Translations under genes and position numbers: made by a program | Shown: positions 19,988 through 28,396 of the stretch, one piece after another | Position numbering within the stretch: the stretch's first letter is position 1 | Layout: each line of letters begins with the position of its first letter | The notes under the pieces: generated by a model | Database searches by the model: none | Told to the model about the DNA's origin: nothing | The model's input: the letters and a program-made list of their open reading frames with translations, nothing else | From: an uncultured Poribacteria bacterium | Lineage (GTDB): Bacteria > Poribacteria > WGA-4E > WGA-3G | Reading direction: 5' to 3' | Length of the DNA: 64,000 nucleotides | Assembly: GCA_951828515.1 (NCBI GenBank) | Contig: OX639992.1 | Span: 3,202,217-3,266,216, forward strand

Positions 19988-21112
19988 ATGAAGATTACTG
20001 GATTTGAGACGATACCGATCCAAGGTCGCGCAATGGTGCTGAAAATGTTCACCGACGAAGGAGTGATCGGCTACGGTGAACCCATGAACTACGAGCACTG
20101 GCGTGTCGTCGCCCAAGCCGTAGACGACATGGCAGAATACCTTGTCGGCAAAGACCCACTACAGATTGAGGACCATTGGCAGGCGATGTACCGGTCAAGT
20201 TATAGCCGGAACATGCCAGTGTTGGTCGGCGCATTAAGCGGTATTGAGATGGCGATGTGGGATATATTCGGTAAAGTCGTTGGGATGCCGGTGTGGAAAC
20301 TGCTGGGAGGTTCGGTGCGTAAGCGGATCCGTGTCTATACCGGTATAGGTGGTACAACACCTGAGGAATGTGCAGAGAGTGCCAAGAAAGCAGTTGCATC
20401 AGGATTCCGAGCAGTGAAGATGGGAGCTTCATCGCAGCCTGTCCGGTTCGTGGACACACCGAAGACAATTGATGCGATGGTGGCGCGGGTGGCAGCAGTA
20501 CGAACAGCAGTGGGGGACGAGGTTGACATCGCTGTTGATTTACATCGGCGGTTAAGCCCGACGATGGCGATGATTTTGGCGAAAGAATTGGAACCCTTCC
20601 GATTGTTGTTCGCTGAAGAGCCGTGTCATCCAGAAAACAACGAACCTCTGCTGACGCTGTCTCAATCAACAACGGTGCCGATCGCGACCGGTGAACGGCA
20701 TTTGACACGCTGGGGTTTCCGAGAGATCATTGAACGCGAGATGTGCGCGATCTTGCAGCCGGATATCCGGCACTGCGGTGGGATACTGGAACTGAAAAAG
20801 ATTTCAGCGATGGCGGAGATTCACAATATGGCAGTCGCACCGCACAACGCTGCTGGTCCTATCGGGGTTGCAGCATCGGTACATGTAATGGCGACTGTGC
20901 CGAATTTACTAATATGCGAGGGCGGACACCGACGCGGAGAGGGGCTATTTTCGACACCTTTGGTGTTCAAAGACGGGTTCATTGAATTACCAACGGTTCC
21001 CGGTCTCGGTGTGGATATGGACGATGCCGCTATTGAAGCAGTTCGAGATGAGACGTTTCGGTTGCGTGGTATGTTCTGGCACTCAGATGACGGGGCTTTT
21101 GCTGATTTTTAG
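19988..21112 (+). CDS. Enolase-superfamily sugar-acid dehydratase (mandelate racemase/galactonate dehydratase type)
   Basis: 374 residues from the ATG at 19988. The N-terminal capping domain (MKITGFETIPIQ) is followed by the barrel, with the first metal ligand in IAVDLHRR, a second in FAEEPCHPEN, a third around IATGERHLTRW, a D in QPDIRHCGG and the catalytic H in APHNAAGPIG. These fit D-galactonate-dehydratase-like enzymes, which remove water from acid sugars in the cytoplasm. Specificity is not certain. It is coupled with the upstream Asp-box gene. Confidence 0.88.
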   Translation: MKITGFETIPIQGRAMVLKMFTDEGVIGYGEPMNYEHWRVVAQAVDDMAEYLVGKDPLQIEDHWQAMYRSSYSRNMPVLVGALSGIEMAMWDIFGKVVGMPVWKLLGGSVRKRIRVYTGIGGTTPEECAESAKKAVASGFRAVKMGASSQPVRFVDTPKTIDAMVARVAAVRTAVGDEVDIAVDLHRRLSPTMAMILAKELEPFRLLFAEEPCHPENNEPLLTLSQSTTVPIATGERHLTRWGFREIIEREMCAILQPDIRHCGGILELKKISAMAEIHNMAVAPHNAAGPIGVAASVHVMATVPNLLICEGGHRRGEGLFSTPLVFKDGFIELPTVPGLGVDMDDAAIEAVRDETFRLRGMFWHSDDGAFADF

Positions 21113-21134
21113 GCACAGGTCTTAAAACAACGTC

Positions 21135-21431
21135 TCACAGCATCTTATCCGTATCCTGATCGGTGGGACGTGTGGAAAGATTCGTTTTCGGTGGGATGTC
21201 CCATGAGATATACCCACAACGCGGGCAGTGCATCTCAAGTTCAACGAGGTTTCTGACAGTCCCTGTCCTTTCGGGTTTCCGTCGAGTTTGACATTGGGGA
21301 CACCGAACAGCCCGAAATTCATCGGCATCGCTTTTGCCAAAATAGGCACCTATCTTAAAAAGAACAAGCAGTAACACCAGAATAAAAACACATACAAAAC
21401 TAAAGATGAGAAAAGGCAAGAGTGTTGGCAT
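21135..21431 (-). CDS. Small membrane protein with zinc ribbon
   Basis: 98 residues: one transmembrane helix at about 5-27 (LPFLIFSFVCVFILVLLLVL) followed by a cytoplasmic CPQC...CPRCG zinc ribbon separated by about 24 residues. I do not recognise a named family. It is the last gene of a minus-strand run after DUF309 (22 bp gap). Confidence 0.7.
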   Translation of the reverse strand: MPTLLPFLIFSFVCVFILVLLLVLFKIGAYFGKSDADEFRAVRCPQCQTRRKPERTGTVRNLVELEMHCPRCGYISWDIPPKTNLSTRPTDQDTDKML

Positions 21432-21453
21432 GTTGCTTTCCTCAAAATATGCG

Positions 21454-22014
21454 TTAATCTTGTAACAGTATTAGCGGCTTCACCGAGTGCTGACGAAAGG
21501 TCGCTTCTGTAACGGTATCCTCAAAGAATGGATCAAAAAACGCGTCGGCGGTGTCCAAAAACGCTGGTAGGTTGAGTCCCATGTAATTACCCGATGTGTC
21601 GTCACATTCAACCACAACCTGTCGCAATTTATCGCGTCCGGCAGTAGAAAGCGTCCGTAACGGACGCAGCATCCGTGTATGATACTTGATGAAGGCTGCC
21701 GACACCTGAATTAACCCTTGAAGGAACAAGCGATAGGTGTCTTCTGCTTCGTGCCATAACCCTTCCCACGCCTCATGCGCCTCCCACCAATAAGCAAAGT
21801 TGTAGAGATCTACGCCGTACAGGTAATCTTCATTCTGTCTCCACATCTCTGGCGGCAAAGGTTCAGCATCGTGCTCTTCTTCCACCCCGTAACTGTGTCC
21901 AAGTGGATCCCGAATGGGGTGTGGCGTGACACCCGGTATATGGCGATACGGCGGGAACGCCTTTTGCGGACAATATCGCTGCCAATTGACATCAAAAGGT
22001 TCAGGATTTTTAAT
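21454..22014 (-). CDS. DUF309 protein, possibly with an AUU start codon
   Basis: The core YLYGVDLYNFAYWWEAHEAWE matches DUF309 (function unknown, all-helical). The first standard start codon is a GTG at 21885, but upstream codons in the same frame encode FPPYRHIPGVTPHPIRDP and LGHSYG, which is the N-terminal part normally conserved in this family. No ATG, GTG or TTG exists between that stretch and the stop at 22029-22027. An ATT at 22014 lies 5 bp after an AGGG, giving a 186-residue protein. The alternatives are a start-codon mutation or a frameshift near the 5' end. Confidence 0.75.
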   Translation of the reverse strand: MKNPEPFDVNWQRYCPQKAFPPYRHIPGVTPHPIRDPLGHSYGVEEEHDAEPLPPEMWRQNEDYLYGVDLYNFAYWWEAHEAWEGLWHEAEDTYRLFLQGLIQVSAAFIKYHTRMLRPLRTLSTAGRDKLRQVVVECDDTSGNYMGLNLPAFLDTADAFFDPFFEDTVTEATFRQHSVKPLILLQD

Positions 22015-22113
22015 TTTTCCCTGCGGTTAAACAACGTGCGCCTGAGTTATCACGTACGTTCCTTAAACCCGCCCTCCACTTCGTTACGGACTAACGTTTT
22101 TGATGCTTAGGAT

Positions 22114-23493
22114 TTACGCTCTGCCGATTCCGATGTAATGAAAACCTGCCGCTCTCGCTTCTTTCGGGGAATAAACATTGCGTCCATCAATGAGGATCGG
22201 AGTCTTCATCTGCTTCGCGAGCCTACGGAGTTCAAGCTTGTGGTAGAGTTCCCATTCAGTAACGAGCACGAGGGCATCGGCATCGTAAGGAAGTTCGTAA
22301 ACATCTTCCGTGAAAATCACTCTGTTATCGTCGGTTTCGCCGTTCCCACTTAAGGCGCGGTGTGCGTTTGCAATAGCGATCGGATCGTGTGCCCGAACTG
22401 TTGCCTCCGCTTTAATCAGTTCACGGATAATGTCAAGTGCGGGTGCTTCTCGAATGTCATCGGTGTTTGGTTTGAAAGCGAGTCCGAGGATACCAATCGT
22501 CTTACCTTTGAGTGTGCCCAATGTGCTGCGCAATTTTTCGATGACACGTTCCCGTTGACGGAAGTTGATGGTGCGCGCGGCTTTTGTAATCGGCATCTCG
22601 TATCCAGACTGTGCTGCGACCCCTAACAAAGCAGCGGTATCTTTCGGATAACAACTGCCGCCCCATCCAAGACCTGCTTGAAGAAATTGATTCCCAATAC
22701 GTCCGTCAAGTCCGATACCGCGTGCGACTTCTGTTACGTCTGCCTCAACCGCCTCACAGAGCCCCGCAATTTCATTGATAAAACTGATTTTAAGCGCGAG
22801 GAAGGTGTTCGCCGCGTATTTAATCATTTCAGCACTGTTCGGATCCGTTGTCATCATTGGAGGGAGATGGTAAGAAGATGGACGTGGAAACTCGCTCGGC
22901 GGGTCAAACGTCTGTTCGAGGATCGGTTTATAGAGGCGGCGCAAAGTATCAATTGCTTCTTCGCTGTTTGCACCGACGACGATCCGATCCGGATAGAACG
23001 CACCTTGTAACGCCAATCCCTCTTGCAAAAACTCTGGGTTTGAAGCGATGGAAACGTTTCCTCGAATCCCGCGTTCCGAAAATACCTTCTCCACAACTTC
23101 AGCGACACGTTGATTCGTGCCTATCGGGACTGTAGATTTGACAACAAGTGTGTAATGCCTATCAGGTAGACAGACTTGGGCAACCTCTTTGGCGGCTTGT
23201 TCCACGTGTTGCGTATCCGCTTCACCGTTCTTCTTCGGTGGTGTTCCCACAGCAATCAGAATCAGTTCTGCCGCCGGTACAACTTCAGCGACATTCGGTG
23301 TGAAACGGATGGTGTGCTGTACCTCTTCAAGAAGGCTTTGGATGCCGGGTTCATGAATCGGGCTTTTTCCGTCGTGCAAAAGGTTGAGTTTGCTCTCGTC
23401 TTTGTCCACCGCAGCGACATTATGATTCAGATGTGCCAGCACCACAGCCGTGGTCAAGCCGACGTATCCTGTTCCTATAATTGCAATTTTCAT
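22114..23493 (-). CDS. ugd: UDP-glucose 6-dehydrogenase
   Basis: 459 residues of the UDP-glucose/GDP-mannose dehydrogenase family. The NAD-binding MKIAIIGTGYVGLTTA is at the N-terminus, the catalytic cysteine is in GWGGSCYPKD, and the C-terminal domain has GLAFKPNTDDIREAP. It oxidises UDP-glucose to UDP-glucuronate for surface polysaccharide, consistent with the GHMP heptose-kinase-like gene upstream. Its own ribosome site is poor (GGAG about 16 bp away), and it starts one base after the stop of a 29-codon ORF, so coupling is likely. Confidence 0.95.
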   Translation of the reverse strand: MKIAIIGTGYVGLTTAVVLAHLNHNVAAVDKDESKLNLLHDGKSPIHEPGIQSLLEEVQHTIRFTPNVAEVVPAAELILIAVGTPPKKNGEADTQHVEQAAKEVAQVCLPDRHYTLVVKSTVPIGTNQRVAEVVEKVFSERGIRGNVSIASNPEFLQEGLALQGAFYPDRIVVGANSEEAIDTLRRLYKPILEQTFDPPSEFPRPSSYHLPPMMTTDPNSAEMIKYAANTFLALKISFINEIAGLCEAVEADVTEVARGIGLDGRIGNQFLQAGLGWGGSCYPKDTAALLGVAAQSGYEMPITKAARTINFRQRERVIEKLRSTLGTLKGKTIGILGLAFKPNTDDIREAPALDIIRELIKAEATVRAHDPIAIANAHRALSGNGETDDNRVIFTEDVYELPYDADALVLVTEWELYHKLELRRLAKQMKTPILIDGRNVYSPKEARAAGFHYIGIGRA

Positions 23494-23494
23494 T

Positions 23495-23584
23495 TTACTG
23501 TATCTTGATCTCCTCGCCGATCAACTGTTTGGCATTCAGGTTGCTTATAAATTTATCCATTTTAAAAGCGTCAATTGCACGCAT
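23495..23584 (-). CDS. 29-residue ORF between moxR-like gene and ugd
   Basis: An ATG at 23584 follows GGAGGTTTCCT, the best ribosome site in this gene run. The reading frame MRAIDAFKMDKFISNLNAKQ continues to a TAA at 23497-23495, one base before the ugd ATG. It starts 13 bp after the ATPase stop. I do not recognise the peptide. It could be a leader that couples translation of ugd, a real small protein, or the 5' remnant of a lost gene. Confidence 0.5.
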   Translation of the reverse strand: MRAIDAFKMDKFISNLNAKQLIGEEIKIQ

Positions 23585-23597
23585 AGGAAACCTCCAT

Positions 23598-24617
23598 TCA
23601 TTGAACTGCTGGTGGCTGAACATTTTCTAACAGTCTATTGATAATATCCAAGCTTGTGACACCGTCAGCCTCGGCGTTGAAATTCGTCAAAATTCGGTGG
23701 CGTAGCACAGGTATAGCGACTGCCTTAATATCGTCATAAGCGACATGATAACGTCCCTGAAGAATGGCGCGCGCCTTCGCTCCCAGCACGAGATACTGCG
23801 ATGCACGCGGTCCTGCACCCCACTGCACCCAATCCTGAATGAAATCGAGGGCATCTGAAGCAGGTCGCGTCTGCCGGTTCAGTTCCACCGCATAATCCAC
23901 GATTGCTTCAGCAATCGGTACTTTCCGGACAACCTGTTGGATTCGCAAGACCTCTTCTCCTGTGATAACGGGTTCTATCTCCGGTTCATAAGCCGCAGTT
24001 GTTGTCATTACAATCTCTTTTTCAGCGGTTTTATCTGGGTAATCAAGCGTGATATGGAACATAAATCGATCGAGTTGCGCTTCGGGTAGCGGATAGGTGC
24101 CTTCCTGCTCAATCGGATTCTGCGTCGCTAAAACAAAAAACGGACGTTCCAATGGATACGTTCTGCCGCCTGCGGTGACTTGGTACTCCTGCATCGCTTG
24201 TAAGAGTGCGGCTTGCGTTTTAGGGGGTGTTCGGTTAATCTCATCGGCAAGGACGATGTTAGCAAAGACGGGTCCATTAATAAAGCGAAAAGCGCGTTTG
24301 CCTGCCTCACCTTCCTCAATAATATCGGTGCCGATAATGTCCGATGGCATCAGGTCCGGCGTAAATTGGATTCGATTGAAAGGGAGTTCCAGAATCTGCG
24401 CGAATGTGCTAATGAGTAGTGTCTTGGCTAACCCCGGCACACCTACCAGCAAACAGTGTCCCTGCGAAAAGAGTGCGATAAGAAGTTGCTCAATTACTTC
24501 GTCTTGCCCAATGATTCGTTTTCTGAGTTGGTTTAAAATATTGTCCTTCGCCGTTTTCAAGGCTTCGGCGGCTTCTATATCTGTTCCGTTCTGTGTCGTT
24601 GCAATGTCATTTTTCAT
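23598..24617 (-). CDS. MoxR-family AAA+ ATPase
   Basis: 339 residues from the ATG at 24617. RIIGQDEVIEQLLIAL, Walker A GVPGLAKT, Walker B VLADEINR and NPIEQEGTYPLPEAQLDRF are diagnostic of MoxR ATPases, which act as chaperones for metal insertion or assembly, usually beside a DUF58/VWA partner. Here the partner is not adjacent: a DUF58 gene lies alone 16 kb away (40259-41158). No Shine-Dalgarno is clear before this start, only an A-rich tract. Confidence 0.92.
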   Translation of the reverse strand: MKNDIATTQNGTDIEAAEALKTAKDNILNQLRKRIIGQDEVIEQLLIALFSQGHCLLVGVPGLAKTLLISTFAQILELPFNRIQFTPDLMPSDIIGTDIIEEGEAGKRAFRFINGPVFANIVLADEINRTPPKTQAALLQAMQEYQVTAGGRTYPLERPFFVLATQNPIEQEGTYPLPEAQLDRFMFHITLDYPDKTAEKEIVMTTTAAYEPEIEPVITGEEVLRIQQVVRKVPIAEAIVDYAVELNRQTRPASDALDFIQDWVQWGAGPRASQYLVLGAKARAILQGRYHVAYDDIKAVAIPVLRHRILTNFNAEADGVTSLDIINRLLENVQPPAVQ

Positions 24618-24762
24618 TTTTTTTTTACTATCAAATATGGGCGTTGTTCCGCTACAGTTCAGTGAAGAAACACCCAAGCAAACCCTCTCCTCAGGAACGG
24701 GTGGGTCCCCGGTTTTCGGTTAATTCTAATGGAGAATGAAGAGATGAACGGTTATCAAGAGT

Positions 24763-25830
24763 CTATGTGGTCGTTCCACTTGGGGCTTTCCACATTTGGA
24801 GCCCGTCGAAATCAAAGTTAACGTCAATGACCTGTGCTCCTGCTTCTTCAAGTTTTTGACGGACGCGGTGTTCGCGTGTAGGTTCACAGTAAAACAGTAG
24901 GCACCCACCACCACCAGCACCACAAGCTTTCCCACCGATCGCACCGTGCGTCATTGCAATTTTAAAGAGGGATTCTATCTGTTCATTTGTGACGGAGGGG
25001 TGTAACTTCTTCTGATTTTGCCAATTTTGGGTGAGGAGTTCGCCGAATTCGGTCAGACGACCGCGCATCAGTGCTGTTTTTGTTGCCTCAGCGGTGGCTT
25101 TGAGAGCTTCCAGTGCGTCTTGGACACTCGGTTGTCCGCTTTTATAAGCATCGGTCACATTCTGATGTATATTACCAGAGAGACGAGACTTTCCGGTATA
25201 ACAGAGAACAAGGTTCTTTTCAAGTTCACAACGGATGTGGGGTGGAAATTTCAATGGTGAGGTCTTCACCTCTTCCCCCTGAAACTCCATAAAATGAATC
25301 CCACCGATCGCGCTCGCGTACTGATCCTGCTTCCCGCCGAAGATACCGAGTTCATGACGTTCAATATTGCTTGCGAGGTCTGCATACTCATAAGGAAGAT
25401 AGGTGGCTTCCTTAAGTGCCCCCAGCACACCGACGAGTGCGACACCCATTGCTGCGGAAGTGCCCAATCCACTTCCCGGCGGCGCGGTGGACTGCGTAAT
25501 CAGGTCGAAACCGCCGATCTGTATGGACATACGTCGCACAGCTGCCTTGACTAAATCAATGTTCCCATCATATTCAAGTTGACGTATATCGTCGGCTTCG
25601 ATGAATGTATCAAAATCCGCAGAATAAATACGAATGCTTTTATCCAGAACGCGCTGGAGTTCAACAGAATCGTCGTGTGCCACCTGGCGTTCACAGCGGA
25701 GGGTCGCATAGGCGTATCGATTAATTGCCCCGTTAACGACAAGCCCTTTTGAATGTTCAGTAAAAAGAGCTACATCGCTCCATCCGCCAGCAAAGTCGAT
25801 GCGGACTGGGGCTCTCGTTCGGATTAACAT
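24763..25830 (-). CDS. GHMP kinase, probably D-glycero-D-manno-heptose 7-phosphate kinase type
   Basis: 355 residues from the ATG at 25830 (GGAG upstream). RTRAPVRIDFAGGWSDV is the substrate-binding start typical of HddA and related sugar kinases, APPGSGLGTSAA is the GHMP ATP loop, and GKACGAGGGGCLLFY is motif 3. It phosphorylates a sugar for nucleotide-sugar synthesis, here with ugd in the same gene run. HddA is my best guess; fucose-kinase-like activity is possible. Confidence 0.85.
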   Translation of the reverse strand: MLIRTRAPVRIDFAGGWSDVALFTEHSKGLVVNGAINRYAYATLRCERQVAHDDSVELQRVLDKSIRIYSADFDTFIEADDIRQLEYDGNIDLVKAAVRRMSIQIGGFDLITQSTAPPGSGLGTSAAMGVALVGVLGALKEATYLPYEYADLASNIERHELGIFGGKQDQYASAIGGIHFMEFQGEEVKTSPLKFPPHIRCELEKNLVLCYTGKSRLSGNIHQNVTDAYKSGQPSVQDALEALKATAEATKTALMRGRLTEFGELLTQNWQNQKKLHPSVTNEQIESLFKIAMTHGAIGGKACGAGGGGCLLFYCEPTREHRVRQKLEEAGAQVIDVNFDFDGLQMWKAPSGTTT

Positions 25831-26046
25831 GATGAGTCTCCTGACATCAGATTTTAACCAACCCGCTCCGAAGGCGTGCCTATAATATAAATGATGCAAA
25901 CAAAAGAATGGAAAGGGTACCTACAAACAATACGGACAAAGGGTTGTGTCAATAACTGCAGGCGATAGTATAGTGTTGGAATATGTTGTGAAGGTAGTTT
26001 CCGTTATAGAAAAACCCGCAGAGACTTTTGTTATAGGCGTAACATG

Positions 26047-26100
26047 GAAAAGCCGCAGCCATCCCTCAATTAAAAACGAGGCACAGCCCGGCGGCTTTTC
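26047..26100 (-). terminator. Possible terminator after the HU gene
   Basis: Perfect 10-bp arms GAAAAGCCGC and GCGGCTTTTC are separated by a 34-base loop, about 28 bp beyond the HU stop. The T tract is short and the loop long, so it may serve as a bidirectional or 3'-end processing structure. Confidence 0.4.
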
Positions 26101-26128
26101 CAGAAACTGAGCGAAAGGACTGCCGGTT

Positions 26129-26410
26129 TTAGCCGGTAGCGTCGCGAAGTTTCTTACCAGCTTTAAAGACAGGAACCGTCTTCGCTGGAATTTGAAGTGG
26201 TGCGCCAGTCTGCGGGTTGCGACCCGTACGAGCTGGACGGTTTTTGGCTTCAAATGTGCCAAAACCGATTAATCCAACAGAGTCGCCATTACTCAAAGCG
26301 TCGCAAATAGCCGCAGCAAAAGCATCAACAGCAGCGTTTGCATCTTTCTTGCTAAGATCTGTTTGTTCAACGATACTGTCGACCACATCGCTCTTCATTA
26401 ATTTTGCCAT
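26129..26410 (-). CDS. hup: HU/IHF-family DNA-binding protein
   Basis: 93 residues. MAKLMKSDVVDSIVEQTDLS, then VGLIGFGTFEAKNRPARTGRNP and PVFKAGKKLRD are the complete HU signature, including the GRNPQTG arm turn that inserts into the DNA minor groove. It is a nucleoid protein that bends DNA without sequence preference. AGAGGA precedes the ATG. Two consensus-like promoters lie 125 and 290 bp upstream, fitting strong expression. Confidence 0.96.
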   Translation of the reverse strand: MAKLMKSDVVDSIVEQTDLSKKDANAAVDAFAAAICDALSNGDSVGLIGFGTFEAKNRPARTGRNPQTGAPLQIPAKTVPVFKAGKKLRDATG

Positions 26411-26534
26411 GTCAAATGTTCCTCTAATTTTTAGCCCGAATCAGAAAACGCCGAGATTTCCGACACAATTCGGAAGCCGAGGTTCCCAGCCTTCGGACTC
26501 AAAATGGATTTAACAAAAAACTAACAGTAATTAT

Positions 26535-26563
26535 ATTATACTATACAGATATAGATATGTCAA
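26535..26563 (-). promoter_or_regulatory. Consensus sigma70 promoter for the HU gene (P1)
   Basis: On the minus strand TTGACA (26563-26558) and TATAAT (26540-26535) match the consensus in all 12 bases with a 17-bp spacer. Transcription would start near 26528, leaving a leader of about 118 nt. Confidence 0.8.
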
Positions 26564-26695
26564 GATAAAATTTGGTTAACGCCAAAATTAACCTTAAAAT
26601 TACAAGAAAAAGCGAACGCTTGATCCCAAATACCCCTATTAGAAATAGAGAAATCTAATAAGGTTAACTTGACATAGTACATAAATCCCTTAATT

Positions 26696-26724
26696 TTAAT
26701 ACCACAGACTTCACAATTTGTCAA
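26696..26724 (-). promoter_or_regulatory. Second upstream promoter for the HU gene (P2)
   Basis: TTGACA (26724-26719) and TATTAA (26701-26696) have a 17-bp spacer on the minus strand, 161 bp upstream of P1. The rest of 26411-26847 is AT-rich with no supported gene. Confidence 0.55.
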
Positions 26725-26847
26725 GTTTTTTTGTCTTGAAAGTGAAAAATCCCGCTGTAACATGGCATCTTTTACCGAAATATTTGCTTAAAGGGCGTGT
26801 TTGTGGTAAAATTATACAAACTTTACTAAAGTCCTACTTGAATAACA

Positions 26848-26964
26848 TATAGTAAAGCCCGAAAATACTTGCACGCTCTTGAAAACACAAAACCCACATT
26901 GCTGGCGAGGTTTCCTAACCTCGCCGCATTACAGAGTGTAAACTTAATTATGGGTTTTACTATA
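26848..26964. repeat. MITE-like element A, copy 1 (117 bp)
   Basis: The ends are TATAGTAAAGCCC and its inverse GGGTTTTACTATA. The middle has the hairpin GGCGAGGTTTCCTAACCTCGCC. Two more copies, 136 bp long because of extra bases inside the hairpin loop, are at 41327-41462 and 61475-61610. The IS element abuts its right end within two bases. Confidence 0.8.
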
Positions 26965-26966
26965 AT

Positions 26967-28375
26967 ACTAAAGTTTGGACGATATTGTAAGATTCAAGCT
27001 GCTTTGTCGAAAGGCAGCGTGGTATCGTGTTGAGATATAGGATGAATATTCTGTGAGTTAGTCTTTTCTTGGCAACTCGCAGAATATTCCAACGCTCTGA
27101 GGTGCGATTGTAAATAAGCGACCCGTAACCCTTGCGTGAGGTGCCTCGGATGATACCAATGAATACCGAGATGCTCGCAGACCTCCTTGACACTGGGTCT
27201 CTGATCCGAGGCGTGTGGAGCGGGTATCGAGAAGATTAGCTTCGTCAGCGAAGCCGCAACGAAACTCAACTGCACGAACCGATTGATGCTTTTGCGGGAT
27301 TTCACCCGATAGGCATCAAACCCGAAATGCTGCTTGGCATCTCGGAAGGCAGTTTCGATCTGCCATCTGTGTCGATAGTATTCAACGATCTTGGGTATCT
27401 CGAGTGCCACGTCTGTTGTAAAGACACAGAAATACCGATACGGTTTCGAGCGTTTGGGTCGCGTGCGTATCACGACGAGTCGGACATCTGCCGGACACAT
27501 TTTCGTCCGCACGACCTCTGAGGCGACCTGATAGGGTTTCTCGAGGATCGAAAGTTCTTTATACCGTAAGCGGTGGATCTGCAGACGGTCGCCATATTTC
27601 TTCGGACGCCCGCGCCCCGGCCGCTTCGGACGTTTCGGTAAACGATAGAACACCGCATTGGACTTGGCACGACACAAGATATCATGTCCGAGTCCCAAGA
27701 GCATTTCAAAGACGCTGCGGCGGGCGAACCCCCTATCAAAGAGGATCAAGCCCCGGGGGATCTTTGAACAGATACGTTTCAACACCGCATCCCCTTTATC
27801 TCGAACCGTCTGAGGCACGACGAGTTTTACCCAGACGGGAAAAAGGAGCCACTCCTTGGGGGTCGCACACAGTAAACCCAGGGCCCCAAACTCGTGTCCG
27901 AAGTGAAACTTTGATTGATTCACGCGATGCCCTTGATAACTGAAGTTGCGGAAAAAATGTAAACCCCATTGGGTTTTACCCGTCTTCAGGGCTTTGGTGG
28001 TATCATAGACGTAAACCCAGTTAGAAAACACGTCTTGGATCCTTTTGAGAAGGCAGATGGCGATGGCATCGGGATCCCAGTTTCCCCGAGAAAGAAACTT
28101 CGGAAACGACCAATACCGCGTCTGCGAAGCACTCGATTGATAAAGTTCCGTCAGCGTTCCACGCCCGCTTGTGGCGATGAATCCGAAGAGAAACGCTTGG
28201 AAAAGTGCGAAGTTTTGGGAGTTGAACAAATGTCGAAAATCCGATAGAATACCTTCTAAGTGGAGAAGCAGGGGCATTTTTTGCCTTCCTTTCAAAATAG
28301 TGGAATGTTTATGAAAGGATACCTGCTTTTCTGCTTTCAAACATCTTAATTCTTAAAATTGTCCAAACTTTAGTA
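26967..28375 (-). mobile_element. IS4-type insertion sequence, intact, 1409 bp
   Basis: Inverted ends are ACTAAAGTTTGGACGATATT at the left (26967) and the near-identical inverse ending at 28375. The pentamer ATAAT is present on both outer sides (26962-26966 and 28376-28380), a likely target duplication. It contains one transposase gene on the minus strand. The insertion lies only 21 bp before asd. Confidence 0.88.
26994..28277 (-). CDS. IS4-family DDE transposase
   Basis: 427 residues from the ATG at 28277, which follows GGAAGG at good spacing. The catalytic acids are seen in VYVYDTTKALKTG (first D), GLILFDRGFARR (second D) and the C1 region YRHRWQIETAFRDAKQ, which fits the IS4 signature Y-x2-R-x3-E-x6-K. 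An N-terminal helical DNA-binding region precedes. No frameshift or stop interrupts it, so it may be active. Confidence 0.92.
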   Translation of the reverse strand: MPLLLHLEGILSDFRHLFNSQNFALFQAFLFGFIATSGRGTLTELYQSSASQTRYWSFPKFLSRGNWDPDAIAICLLKRIQDVFSNWVYVYDTTKALKTGKTQWGLHFFRNFSYQGHRVNQSKFHFGHEFGALGLLCATPKEWLLFPVWVKLVVPQTVRDKGDAVLKRICSKIPRGLILFDRGFARRSVFEMLLGLGHDILCRAKSNAVFYRLPKRPKRPGRGRPKKYGDRLQIHRLRYKELSILEKPYQVASEVVRTKMCPADVRLVVIRTRPKRSKPYRYFCVFTTDVALEIPKIVEYYRHRWQIETAFRDAKQHFGFDAYRVKSRKSINRFVQLSFVAASLTKLIFSIPAPHASDQRPSVKEVCEHLGIHWYHPRHLTQGLRVAYLQSHLRALEYSASCQEKTNSQNIHPISQHDTTLPFDKAA

Positions 28376-28396
28376 TAATAGAGGAAAACATCAGAA

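Noticed and set aside
28352-28380. Hybrid promoter for asd at the IS junction (TATAAT at 28375)
   Set aside because: No good -35 lies 16-18 bp upstream, and the start would fall after the ribosome site. Kept only as a remark in the IS finding.
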